64,000 nucleotides of DNA, taken from positions 186,001 through 250,000 of the forward strand of contig JAJFLC010000005.1 of NCBI GenBank assembly GCA_021772895.1, in the 5' to 3' direction. Each line of letters opens with the position of its first letter. Position 1 is the stretch's first letter. The translations under genes and the position numbers were made by a program. Under the pieces are notes generated by a model that saw nothing but the letters and a program-made list of their open reading frames with translations, had not been told where the DNA came from and searched no databases. Below, in pieces: positions 26,751-36,025 of the stretch. This stretch comes from Mariprofundaceae bacterium (GTDB lineage: Bacteria; Pseudomonadota; Zetaproteobacteria; Mariprofundales; Mariprofundaceae).

Positions 26751-28654
26751 GTGCACCTGACCCATGGCAACAGCACCTTATCCACTGTTTCCACAACCTC
26801 TATTTTCGTCTGGAAAAGTTGAAAAACGAGTTGGAAAAGACCCGCAACCTCAAAGAGGTTCGTCGCAAAGTGATCAATGAAATCAAACGGATGCATGGCA
26901 TCGTCAATCAATACAAAGGTAACACCTCCAGGGAACAGAGAAATGAGGTCTCCTACGTGATGACAGTGTTTGCCGATGAGATGATGATTTACAGTCGTTA
27001 CAGGGAAAGCCTGCGCTGGGAAGATCACCTTCTGGAAGAACTTTTCTTTCAAAGTCACCGGGCGGGAAACCGTGTTTTCAGGCGCATCGAACATCTGATG
27101 CGTAACTACAATGACAACGACCTTGGTATGATCTCAGTCTATTTCCTGGCCATTGCCCTTGGCTTTAAAGGACAATACAGAGACAATAACAAACAAACAC
27201 TTAGCCGCACACAGACCCGGCTCTACCGGCTCATTCGCAGTACCGACCCAACATTTCCGCATGAGATGAGTCGCCTGTTTCCACAGGCATATAAGCATTC
27301 GCACACCAACAACCCGACCCATCAACCCGGGAATTTCAAAATTTTCTATCTGCTCACCATCGTTGGTGTTATCGCTGCTTTTTCCGCTTACCTGTTCTTT
27401 TCGAACGATCAGTTACCTCAAATACTGACTGGGATGGCAGCAACTCTGATGGAACTTATCTGGGAAAATCGCATTTTTATCTCACTGCTTATCTGCATTG
27501 TACTTATTGCCATGTTGTTGGGCAGAATCTGTTTCTATTCCATCTCATCATTTTCCAGATTTTTCTATATGCGTCTGGCATTGAGAAAGCTCTTCTCCAT
27601 GCTTCGATCAGATATACACACGCTTGATACAAAACTGCACTGTCGACACGATCTGTCCCACCACCTTTTTCTTTATGCCGAACCGCAAAAAGAAAACGAA
27701 ACCACGCCTTCGCCTGCTGCCACTCAAATGACCTCTCAAAGACAGCTCGTTCAAAAATCCGGCATGAAACTGGTCAGTAGCCATGCCGTGGATATGGAAG
27801 TCGGCAATCAGCAATTTTGTGGGTATTCGCTGTTCAGTCAGGGAGCCATTATCGATCTCCCACTCAAAAAAGATCACAGCTTATCAGGTGATCTCTTCTT
27901 CTTTAACATGCTCAAACATCTGAAACGACTTCGTCCCAACAGGCCTGTGGACAGCCTGTTGGTCAGCATGCCCTATCAGTTATTGATCCCTCCGACACCC
28001 GCTCCCGGTGCACCCGATGCCCCGGAGCTCAATGCGCCTTCTGGCGATACCGAAGATGCACTGCTCGGCTGGGTGGATATACTCAATCGGAAAATCCGTC
28101 TGATTCAGCAACAGGCACAGATTAACCTGCCCGTCTATATTGTAATCACCGGCTGTGAGCAGATCGAAGGTTTCAAAGAATTTGTCAGCCGGATTCCCAC
28201 TGAATATCGTGGACAGATATTTGGCTGGTCCAATCCGGACAGCTATTTTGCCTATGGCAGAGAAGATTATGCGAACGATGCATTCAATTATCTCAGAAGC
28301 CGCCTGATACAGATTCAGTTTCATCTCTTCTCATACGCACAGGATGACCTTTTCAATCAAAAAATCATCCATTTCTCCAGAAGGTTTTCGGCATTGGAAA
28401 GCCCACTTTCTAAAATCCTCAAAGCCTTGGGCCAACGTTCGCAAGCTATCAACGGCGAAATATTTTTCTTCCGGGGGCTTTACTTTAGTGGCATGGGCCA
28501 GGATGTCAGAAGCAAAGACAGCAATCTTTTTATTCGCTCTCTGATGCAAGAAAAAGTACTTCCCGAATCAGCTTTGGGCACGCATTACCTGCCAACGCGT
28601 TGGCAGCGAATCACACTACCCTGGGCTATTTTTAGTGGGAAAAATATCTCATGA
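26747..28654 (+). CDS. TssL (DotU) fused to a TssM (IcmF) N-terminal-like domain
   Basis: 635 residues, against about 220-260 for TssL. Residues 1-165 match DotU (FADEMMIYSRYRE, LEELFFQSHRAGNRVF, FLAIALGFKGQYRD). Hydrophobic segments lie near 202-222 and 240-270. Residues about 340-635 resemble the cytoplasmic GTPase-like part of IcmF/TssM: LKRLRPNRPVDSLLVSMP, then VYIVITGCEQIEGFKEFV, and FFFRGLYFSGMGQD, which in TssM reads RGVYFTSG.Q. The P-loop (GxxGxGKT) is missing, as is the large periplasmic part of TssM. It may stand in for both membrane subunits. It overlaps tssK and tssA by four bases each. Confidence 0.85.
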   Translation: MSAPDPWQQHLIHCFHNLYFRLEKLKNELEKTRNLKEVRRKVINEIKRMHGIVNQYKGNTSREQRNEVSYVMTVFADEMMIYSRYRESLRWEDHLLEELFFQSHRAGNRVFRRIEHLMRNYNDNDLGMISVYFLAIALGFKGQYRDNNKQTLSRTQTRLYRLIRSTDPTFPHEMSRLFPQAYKHSHTNNPTHQPGNFKIFYLLTIVGVIAAFSAYLFFSNDQLPQILTGMAATLMELIWENRIFISLLICIVLIAMLLGRICFYSISSFSRFFYMRLALRKLFSMLRSDIHTLDTKLHCRHDLSHHLFLYAEPQKENETTPSPAATQMTSQRQLVQKSGMKLVSSHAVDMEVGNQQFCGYSLFSQGAIIDLPLKKDHSLSGDLFFFNMLKHLKRLRPNRPVDSLLVSMPYQLLIPPTPAPGAPDAPELNAPSGDTEDALLGWVDILNRKIRLIQQQAQINLPVYIVITGCEQIEGFKEFVSRIPTEYRGQIFGWSNPDSYFAYGREDYANDAFNYLRSRLIQIQFHLFSYAQDDLFNQKIIHFSRRFSALESPLSKILKALGQRSQAINGEIFFFRGLYFSGMGQDVRSKDSNLFIRSLMQEKVLPESALGTHYLPTRWQRITLPWAIFSGKNIS

Positions 28655-29748
28655 GCAGCCAACAAATCATGCCCGAATTCGACTATCAACAACTGCCTGC
28701 CAAAGCACTGCTACAGCCCATCAAGGGTAAGATACGGGTAGGCAAATGCCAGCGCTACGATGCTGTTTATGATCAGGTCAGAGAAGCGATTCGCGCAGAC
28801 GCCAACACCCTGCCAAAAGAGCTGCTCAACCATGATGCCAAACAGGCCAACTGGCAGAGTGCTACGCAGATATGTCTCCATACACTGGAACATCTGAGCA
28901 AAGATTTACAGATCGCTGGCTGGTTGGCACTGGCGGAGCTACACACCCATGGATTTGCCGGTTTTAAAGAAGGTATACAACTGCTTATTGAGCTCTCTGA
29001 ACACTACTGGGACGACATTCATCCCACTTCGCCAGATGACCCTGAAGTCCGCCTTGCCCCATTTGTCTGGATGGAAGCAAAGATACCGATGTATCTCTAC
29101 CGCATAAACCTGACACCCTATCAAAACAGCATCGAACAGCGGCATACCGAAATCAATAACTTGGCAAGCCTGATCCGCATGAAAAATGACAATGAAAATG
29201 AAGAAAATGATGCCCATAGCTTATATCTGAAAGCAGCCTTGCATGCACCTGCCGGATTTCATCAGGCGATGGATGAAAACATCCAGGAACTGCTGACGCT
29301 ATTCGACAAATTGAAAACGCTTATTCACCAGAAACATGGCCCGGAGACTCCCGTCTTTTCTGAAATTTTTCAGTTACTGGAACATATCCGCCTTATTAAT
29401 CAACAGGCTCTGACCACGCACACAGAAGATGAAGTGGAACAGGCCAGCACACATCAGGAAACCGAAACCACACAGCATGACGAAACCCTCACTGTCGAAC
29501 TTGACGAGGCCTTTGCCAAACTGGATGAAATTTCAAGTTTTCTGATTCACACCGCTCCCGGATGCCCAACAGGCTATCTGGTTCAACAGGCGGTGAACTA
29601 TCGATCAACTGATGTTCGCGAAATCATCGATTTGCTTCCATTTGGCACGTCCCTACGTGATCAGTTGCTCACAATTGGTCACGAACCAGAAAGAGATGCT
29701 ACGCATCAACCATATCAACCTTTAATTGGAGGAAATACAAATGAGTGA
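28651..29748 (+). CDS. tssA: T6SS protein TssA (ImpA N-terminal family)
   Basis: 365 residues. The ImpA_N domain covers about 12-140 (YDAVYDQVREAIRADANTLP, LAELHTHGFAGFKEGIQLL). A middle helical part and a C-terminal stretch ending near YLVQQAVNYRSTDVREIIDL follow. TssA caps the growing tail and coordinates sheath assembly. It overlaps the upstream gene by four bases; its 3' end overlaps the sheath gene by 23 bases, with a good GGAGG before the sheath ATG. Confidence 0.9.
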   Translation: MSSQQIMPEFDYQQLPAKALLQPIKGKIRVGKCQRYDAVYDQVREAIRADANTLPKELLNHDAKQANWQSATQICLHTLEHLSKDLQIAGWLALAELHTHGFAGFKEGIQLLIELSEHYWDDIHPTSPDDPEVRLAPFVWMEAKIPMYLYRINLTPYQNSIEQRHTEINNLASLIRMKNDNENEENDAHSLYLKAALHAPAGFHQAMDENIQELLTLFDKLKTLIHQKHGPETPVFSEIFQLLEHIRLINQQALTTHTEDEVEQASTHQETETTQHDETLTVELDEAFAKLDEISSFLIHTAPGCPTGYLVQQAVNYRSTDVREIIDLLPFGTSLRDQLLTIGHEPERDATHQPYQPLIGGNTNE

Positions 29749-32071
29749 AAGTCAGCAACATAAACTGGATAGGGTAAGACCCCCACGGGTACAGATCACC
29801 TATGATGTCGAAATCGGTGATGCCATTGAGAAAAAGGAGCTGCCGCTGGTGGTCGGTATGATGGCCGACCTCTCAGGCGACAACAGTGGCAAAGAGGAGA
29901 TATTAAAAACCCTGAAAGAGCGGAGCTTTATCGAGATTGATCGCGATAACTTCTCCAAAGTGATGGATGCCCAGCAACCTGCGCTGGAGGTCAAGAGCGC
30001 GGACTGGTTAACCAAACACGAACTCGGTATGACCAAAAGGATCGAAGAGCTTGCCAAAAAGGCAAAAATGATCGGCAAGGATGCCGCTTATGTCTTTACC
30101 ATGCGCGGCTGTGACAAACTGCTCGAAGGTTTTGTCGCCACCCTGAGCGATAAAGACAAAATGTTACCGGGCATGTTTGGCCTGAACCAGATGATCGGCG
30201 AGTATGGTGAACTGGATCATGCCGTTCAGGACTTTCTTGAACTGATGGTACGATTCATGAAAACCTATCAACCCCTGCACGCCGAACTCGAAGATACCTT
30301 TCATAAAGCGGTCGTTGATACCCTGTCAAAAATGATTGCCAGTATCGGCACAGGCAAAGTATCGGATGATTATTTAACTGCCTTGACAGCACTCAAGGCC
30401 AGTTTTACACCCGATAATGCCGTGTTCAAACTGCGTTTTCATTCCGTCGATGATTTTTCACCGCTGGCGATCATCAAACAGCATGATGGCCTGACCACAT
30501 GGTTACAGAAAAAACGGAAACTGACCGACCTGCTGCATAAACTTGATGGAAGCCCGGAACTGCTGGAGACCGTTAAGGGTTTAGTGGATGGCACTGCAAA
30601 AGCCGTCGATATGGCAGCCATTGATAAAACGATGCCTGATGCAACCGATTTCCAAAAGAGCTATGTCTTAACATCAGTGACTGAATTTCAGGAAGCTGTG
30701 AAAAATGGTTTTCTGTCGGTGGCGATCTATAAAGATAAAGACACAACCGATTTTATCTTTGAGACAAGCTACCTGATCAACATTCTTGTGGATCGTATTG
30801 CTGATATCAATGAACGCCTCACCAATCAAATCAATGCAATTCTTCACAACAATAGCTTCCAGAAGCTGGAAGCATCATGGCGGGCACTCTTTTTTCTGGT
30901 CAGCAACACTGAGACAGGTACAAGGCTCAAGCTGCGTCTGTTGAATGTGTCCAAAAACGAATTGCAGAATGATCTGGAAAAAGCGACCGAATTTGACCAG
31001 AGCCAACTGTTCAAGAAGGTCTATGAAGCCGAATACGGCACCTTTGGCGGCCACCCCTACAGCCTGCTACTTGGTGATTTCGAATTTGGCAGAAGCTCTC
31101 AGGACATCGCCCTGCTGACGCTGATCTCAGGCGTCGCTGCTGCAGCACATGCGCCATTTATCAGTGCAGCGGCACCCGGCCTGTTTGATATGGCAAGCTT
31201 TAGCGAGCTGGCTGTTCCACGTGATCTCAGCGGCCTGTTTGAGAGTCAGGAGCTGATCAAGTGGAATGCGTTCAGAGATACGGAGGATTCACGCTATGTG
31301 TCGTTGATTCTGCCGCATTTTCTGATGCGTCTGCCTTACGGCCCCAATACTCTGCCCGTTGATGGTTTCGATTTCACCGAAGATGTCGATGGTAAAGATC
31401 ACGATAAATTCCTCTGGGCCAATGCGGCTTATGCACTGGTGCAACGTATCACCGATGCTTTTGCCAAATACAGCTGGTGTGCTGCTATTCGTGGTATGGA
31501 AGGCGGCGGTGTGGTCTCAGATCTGCCCGCCTATCTCTTCACCACCGATTCAGGCGATCAGGTTCTCACCTGTCCCACCGAGGTGGCCATCACCGACCGT
31601 CGTGAGAAGGAACTCAGTGACCTTGGTTTCATCTCACTGGTACACTGCAAAGGTATGGACTTTGCCGCCTTCTTTGGTGGTCAGACCGCGCAGAGACCAA
31701 AAAAATATGATCTGGCAGAAGCCACTGCCAATGCACGCCTTTCTGCCGTACTGCCCTATATTCTCGCCTCATCACGCTTCGCTCACTACATGAAGTCGAT
31801 CATTCGCGACAAGGTGGGCGGCTTTCTCACCGCAGATAATGTCAAAACCTATCTGAATCGATGGATTGGTGATTATGTCCTGGGTAAAGATGATGCAGGT
31901 CAGGAAGTCAAAGCCAGATATCCGTTGCGTGAAGCACGGGTAGACGTGTTCGAAATCCCTGGCAAACCCGGTTGCTACACTGCTGTGGTCTACCTGCGCC
32001 CTCACTTCCAGCTCGAAGAATTGACCACATCCATTCGTCTGGTGGCCGAACTGCCAGCGCCTGCCGCGTGA
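29726..32071 (+). CDS. natural TssB-TssC sheath fusion
   Basis: 781 residues, where TssB is normally about 165 and TssC about 490, as separate proteins. Residues 1-85 are TssB (RPPRVQITYDVEIGDAIEKK, VVGMMADLSG, FIEIDRDNF), and TssB resumes at about 228-285 (LRFHSVDDFSPLAI, LTDLLHKLDGSPEL). Between them sits a helical insertion of about 140 residues unknown in ordinary TssB. From about 335 to the end the protein is a complete TssC (FQKLEASWRALFFLV, GGHPYSLLLGDFEFG, RDKVGGFLTADNVKTYLNRW). The frame is continuous. The likely true start is 29726, or the ATG at 29741 which has GGAGG ahead. The protein should polymerise into the contractile sheath. Confidence 0.93.
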   Translation: MEEIQMSESQQHKLDRVRPPRVQITYDVEIGDAIEKKELPLVVGMMADLSGDNSGKEEILKTLKERSFIEIDRDNFSKVMDAQQPALEVKSADWLTKHELGMTKRIEELAKKAKMIGKDAAYVFTMRGCDKLLEGFVATLSDKDKMLPGMFGLNQMIGEYGELDHAVQDFLELMVRFMKTYQPLHAELEDTFHKAVVDTLSKMIASIGTGKVSDDYLTALTALKASFTPDNAVFKLRFHSVDDFSPLAIIKQHDGLTTWLQKKRKLTDLLHKLDGSPELLETVKGLVDGTAKAVDMAAIDKTMPDATDFQKSYVLTSVTEFQEAVKNGFLSVAIYKDKDTTDFIFETSYLINILVDRIADINERLTNQINAILHNNSFQKLEASWRALFFLVSNTETGTRLKLRLLNVSKNELQNDLEKATEFDQSQLFKKVYEAEYGTFGGHPYSLLLGDFEFGRSSQDIALLTLISGVAAAAHAPFISAAAPGLFDMASFSELAVPRDLSGLFESQELIKWNAFRDTEDSRYVSLILPHFLMRLPYGPNTLPVDGFDFTEDVDGKDHDKFLWANAAYALVQRITDAFAKYSWCAAIRGMEGGGVVSDLPAYLFTTDSGDQVLTCPTEVAITDRREKELSDLGFISLVHCKGMDFAAFFGGQTAQRPKKYDLAEATANARLSAVLPYILASSRFAHYMKSIIRDKVGGFLTADNVKTYLNRWIGDYVLGKDDAGQEVKARYPLREARVDVFEIPGKPGCYTAVVYLRPHFQLEELTTSIRLVAELPAPAA

Positions 32072-32129
32072 TCGATTACTGACGACTCAATTGCTGACAA
32101 CATATTAAAACAGATAACGGAGATTTAAA

Positions 32130-32627
32130 ATGGGAACACATTCGTATATGAAGATTGATAGCATTGATGGAGAATGCTCAGCCGAAGGGCATACAAAGGA
32201 GATTGAGGTGCTGTCGTGGAGTCACGGCTTCGCGCAGCCCACCTCTTCTGTCAGGGCATCATCCGGTGCCACGGTTGAGAGAGCACATCACGGTGATTTA
32301 AGCGTCACCAAATATCTCGACTCTGCCACCGACGATCTGCTTAAAGTAATCTGGACAGGTAAACAGATCAAAGAGATCACCATCAGTTGCTACCGTGCAG
32401 ACGGTGATGATAGTAATAAACCGGTGGACTATCTTGTCATCAAGATGGAAGAGGTGATCCTCTCCAACTACAGCGTATCGGGCGGCGCTGGAGATCTGCC
32501 AATCGAAAATCTGTCACTCAATTATGGCAAGGTGACCTACACCTACAAACCACAGAAAGAATCAGATGGCACCGCCGGAAGCGCGCAACCGATCTCCTGC
32601 GACCTGGTAACAGGAAAAGTAGCGTAA
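32130..32627 (+). CDS. hcp: T6SS tube protein Hcp
   Basis: 165 residues, normal size. It starts MGTHSYMKIDSIDGECSAEG and carries the family pattern VLSWSHGF and SVTKYLDSATDDLLKVIWTG. Hexamers stack to form the inner tube inside the sheath. A ribosome-binding site GGAG lies 10 bases ahead of ATG. Confidence 0.96.
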   Translation: MGTHSYMKIDSIDGECSAEGHTKEIEVLSWSHGFAQPTSSVRASSGATVERAHHGDLSVTKYLDSATDDLLKVIWTGKQIKEITISCYRADGDDSNKPVDYLVIKMEEVILSNYSVSGGAGDLPIENLSLNYGKVTYTYKPQKESDGTAGSAQPISCDLVTGKVA

Positions 32628-32676
32628 CGAGGCAGGTTGAGCGTGGTTCAGACATGATTGAGACAGGCTGAACAGG

Positions 32677-33150
32677 ATGCCCCAGCACCTGATACGAACG
32701 TCGCTGTTTGATCGACTTATGGACGACTTTCCAGAAGCGAAAAACGAGTTTGCAACGCTCAATGCCTACGACGAAAGCCGTTATAAAGCCAGTGTGCTGC
32801 GCGATATCAGCTGCCTGTTTAATACGCGAAGCTCACGACCTGTGCAGAGTTACAAAAGCGAGCCGCTTACCGTACTGGATTATGGCATCCCCGACCTTGC
32901 TCACTACTCATTGGCAAGCACTGATGACCAGCAACACCTGGCACTGTTGTTTCGTAGGGCAATACAGGCTTTTGAACCACGCTTATGTAATCCAGTGATT
33001 GTGGTTAACAGCTCACCCCTGAATGAAAAACGTCTTGAGATTCACATTCAGGGACGGCTGATACATGAGAAAGGAGAACTCTACATGACGTTTGTAACAA
33101 GTCGGCAGACTGGCTATGACAGTTGGGCGATTCATGAGCTTGAGGGCTGA
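32677..33150 (+). CDS. tssE: T6SS baseplate protein TssE (gp25-like)
   Basis: 157 residues. The gp25/lysozyme-like baseplate fold is seen in LTVLDYGIPDLAHYS, IQAFEPRLCNPVIVV and EKRLEIHIQGRL. It joins the sheath to the TssF/G wedge. tssF starts five bases after its stop. Confidence 0.93.
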   Translation: MPQHLIRTSLFDRLMDDFPEAKNEFATLNAYDESRYKASVLRDISCLFNTRSSRPVQSYKSEPLTVLDYGIPDLAHYSLASTDDQQHLALLFRRAIQAFEPRLCNPVIVVNSSPLNEKRLEIHIQGRLIHEKGELYMTFVTSRQTGYDSWAIHELEG

Positions 33151-33155
33151 TAAAC

Positions 33156-34955
33156 GTGAAAACTGATAGTCGGCTGGACTACTACCAGCGCGAAATATCT
33201 TACCTGCGGGAGAGCGGCAAACAATTTTCCGCCCACTATCCCAAAGTGGCAGGGCGTCTTGATCTGAGCATGGAAGCCAGCAGAGATCCTCATATTGAGC
33301 GTATGATCGAGTCCTTTGCCTTTCTCACCTCCCGCGTCCGACAGGAGATGGACGACGAACGTGAAAGAGTTGCCGACATGATTCTGAGCGTCGTGCACCC
33401 CCAGCTTTCAACTCCGCTACCCGCTATCTCTATCGCACAATTCAACCCCGCAAAGGTTGGTCCACCCACGCATGTTCCACGCGGACATATGTTGGTAAGC
33501 GAAGGCTTCAACGGCAAAAAGTGCCACTTCCAGACTTGCTTTGATGTCGATACATGGCCACTGGAAATTTTCTGGGCAAATCTGCTTCCCGCCGATCAGT
33601 TTGATGGGCCACTGCCATCACAAAACGGTGAGGTACTGCACCTTAAAATTCGCCTGAAAAAAGAAACGCCCGAAGCCCCGCCAGCCAAAAAACCGTTACC
33701 TGTTCAACAGCTCCGTATTCACCTCGAAGGTGAATCACGCACCACCCATGCGCTGCATGAGATGCTCTTTTGTCATCTTGAAAAAACATTTATCCGTGTG
33801 GACGGCGGCCCGCTGCAAGCCCACAAGTTGCGCCCACAACCTGTTGGATTCAGTGAAACAGAGACCGTGCTCCCCCACCCGGAGAACGCACACCCCGGCC
33901 TCGGTCTGTTGCAGGAGTATTTTGCCTTTCCTGAAAAATTTCTCTTTTTTGATCTGGAGATACCGGAATTACTGGGTGCCAGAGAGAATCTGGAGCTGTT
34001 CTTCTGTCTGAAACCTTCAAGATACAACAATCTCGAGATCAGCCGGGATATGTTCCAGTTGGCTTGTACGCCGGTGATTAACCTTTTTCGCCAGCGTTCC
34101 GAGCCAATCCGAACCGGAGAGTACAAACTTGAATACCCCGTTGTTCCAGATCAATATCAAAACGACAGCATCGCTGTTCATTCGATTTTATCGGTATCCA
34201 CTACCGACAAAAAAGGGCCCAACCTTCTCCAGCCCTATCTCGGCTCCCGTCACCATGAGCAGGCGAGTCAGGCTGGCCTCTACTGGCTGTCACACAGAGA
34301 ACACGGAGTCGGCACATCGGGTTATGACAGCGTCACGATTTCACTCGTTGATGATGCACTGGCCACAGCCAGCCCTGTAAGCAAAACCCTCTATGCCGAT
34401 ACCCTGTGTACCAACAGAAACCTGCCTGAAGGTCTGCTGCCCGGTAACCCTCTCTTCTCCGAAAACAGTCTGCCGGGCATGGATATTTCACTGCGCAGGA
34501 AACCGACCCGACAGGTTGCCCCGCCGCAAGGAGACAACCGACACTTGCTGGTCTCTGCGCTCTCACTGAATTACCTTTCAATCGTATCCGGTGAACAGGG
34601 GCTTTCCGCGCTCAAAACGCTGCTCAAACTCTATAATTTTGAAAAGAGTGAAGCCGCATCAGCACAAGTGGATGGTATCTGCGGATTAATATCCCGCCCT
34701 GCTCTGATGCGCATGCGTGGAAATACTGGCAGCAAGGCATGGCCACAGTTTAGTCGCGGCATCGAAGTGGAGCTCACCTTTGACGAGGAAAATTTCGCAG
34801 GCGATAGCGCCTTTCTTCTCGCCTCTGTATTAAACCGCTTCTTTCCCATGTATGCCGCAATCAATACCCCCACGCAGCTTATGATTCGTCGTAAAAAAGA
34901 TCAGACAATATGGAAGCTATGGCCACCCAGATGCGGCAAACGAATCCTCCTGTAG
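33156..34955 (+). CDS. tssF: T6SS baseplate protein TssF
   Basis: 599 residues, standard length, starting at GTG 33156 (LDYYQREISYLRESGKQFSA; the family's YY..EL.yLr..g..FA.). It forms the wedge trimer with TssG. Conserved regions include RLDLSMEASRDPHIERMIES and the C-terminal FPMYAAINTPTQLMI. The 3' end overlaps tssG by 46 bases in another frame. Confidence 0.94.
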   Translation: MKTDSRLDYYQREISYLRESGKQFSAHYPKVAGRLDLSMEASRDPHIERMIESFAFLTSRVRQEMDDERERVADMILSVVHPQLSTPLPAISIAQFNPAKVGPPTHVPRGHMLVSEGFNGKKCHFQTCFDVDTWPLEIFWANLLPADQFDGPLPSQNGEVLHLKIRLKKETPEAPPAKKPLPVQQLRIHLEGESRTTHALHEMLFCHLEKTFIRVDGGPLQAHKLRPQPVGFSETETVLPHPENAHPGLGLLQEYFAFPEKFLFFDLEIPELLGARENLELFFCLKPSRYNNLEISRDMFQLACTPVINLFRQRSEPIRTGEYKLEYPVVPDQYQNDSIAVHSILSVSTTDKKGPNLLQPYLGSRHHEQASQAGLYWLSHREHGVGTSGYDSVTISLVDDALATASPVSKTLYADTLCTNRNLPEGLLPGNPLFSENSLPGMDISLRRKPTRQVAPPQGDNRHLLVSALSLNYLSIVSGEQGLSALKTLLKLYNFEKSEAASAQVDGICGLISRPALMRMRGNTGSKAWPQFSRGIEVELTFDEENFAGDSAFLLASVLNRFFPMYAAINTPTQLMIRRKKDQTIWKLWPPRCGKRILL

Positions 34956-36025
34956 CCAGTCAGATCTCTGAAGAGGCGTTCCGTTTCGACTTTTTTCAGG
35001 CCGCGCGCCTGCTTGAATCGATCTATGCCGCCCCGCAGGAGAACCGTACTGAAAACCCCGCTAAAACTCTTGCTAAAGATGGTTCCGGCAAGACGCATAT
35101 CGCGCCATCGCCGATACGCTTTCGATCACACATCGGACTCGCCTTCCCAGCCAGCCAGTTGGCCGAAGTAAACCTGCCTGCACATGAGGGTGAAGCCGTT
35201 GAGATGGTGGTGAATTTTTTCGGACTGGCCGGTATTTACGGGCCACTGCCTTACCACATCACAGAAACAATTCTTGAGAGTGAAAAAAAACATCCCGGCA
35301 AAAGCGCCTACAGGGAGTTCCTCGATATTTTCAACCATCGACTGCTTGAACTTCGTTATCAGATTCGAAAGCTGTTTCGCCCGGGTTACCAACCCGGCAT
35401 ACGGCGTAACGATATACTGCACACCACACTCTTCTCCCTGCTCGGTATCAGCCCGATCGAGTTTCGTGATCGTATGGCTATCAGTGATAACAGCCTGCTT
35501 CGCTACGCAGGTCTTTTGGCCAACCGTGTACGTTCTCTGTGTGGACTGGAAAGCATGCTCACCGACTATTTTCAGATCCCGGTCGAAGGCAGGTCGCTCA
35601 CGGGAGGATGGTGCCCCCTGCAAACAGAGCAACAGTGCCATATCGGCAGCGAGGGACAAAACCACCGGCTCGGTGACAATGCTGTGATCGGTGGCCGGGT
35701 CTGGTGTCAGGAAGCCGCGTTTGAGATGCACCTTGGGCCAATGAACTGGGATGTATTTCTCAGTTTTCTGCCTGTCTCCGGTGCCAAAGCCTTCCCGGAA
35801 CTATTGGATCTGACACGCGCCTACGCAGGTTTTGATCTTGATTATGATCTTATCCTCAAACTTAATACGGATCAGATTCCTGCACAGGGCATGGGCAAAG
35901 CAGGCAGCAGGCTCGGCTGGAACGCACTGCTGCCCGGTATCAATCCGACAACAAAACATATTGAGGTACGGCTTGGCCCTGAATTATGGCGACAGGGCAC
36001 ACCCGGAGTGACTACACATGGCTGA
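34910..36025 (+). CDS. tssG: T6SS baseplate protein TssG
   Basis: 371 residues, slightly longer than usual (about 330-350). The family features are FRFDFFQAARLLES near 23-36, FGLAGIYGPLPYHITE near 105 and a C-terminal LGWNALLPG. ATG 34910 is used here; an internal ATG three codons on (34919) is also possible. Its end overlaps vgrG by eight bases. Confidence 0.93.
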   Translation: MEAMATQMRQTNPPVASQISEEAFRFDFFQAARLLESIYAAPQENRTENPAKTLAKDGSGKTHIAPSPIRFRSHIGLAFPASQLAEVNLPAHEGEAVEMVVNFFGLAGIYGPLPYHITETILESEKKHPGKSAYREFLDIFNHRLLELRYQIRKLFRPGYQPGIRRNDILHTTLFSLLGISPIEFRDRMAISDNSLLRYAGLLANRVRSLCGLESMLTDYFQIPVEGRSLTGGWCPLQTEQQCHIGSEGQNHRLGDNAVIGGRVWCQEAAFEMHLGPMNWDVFLSFLPVSGAKAFPELLDLTRAYAGFDLDYDLILKLNTDQIPAQGMGKAGSRLGWNALLPGINPTTKHIEVRLGPELWRQGTPGVTTHG

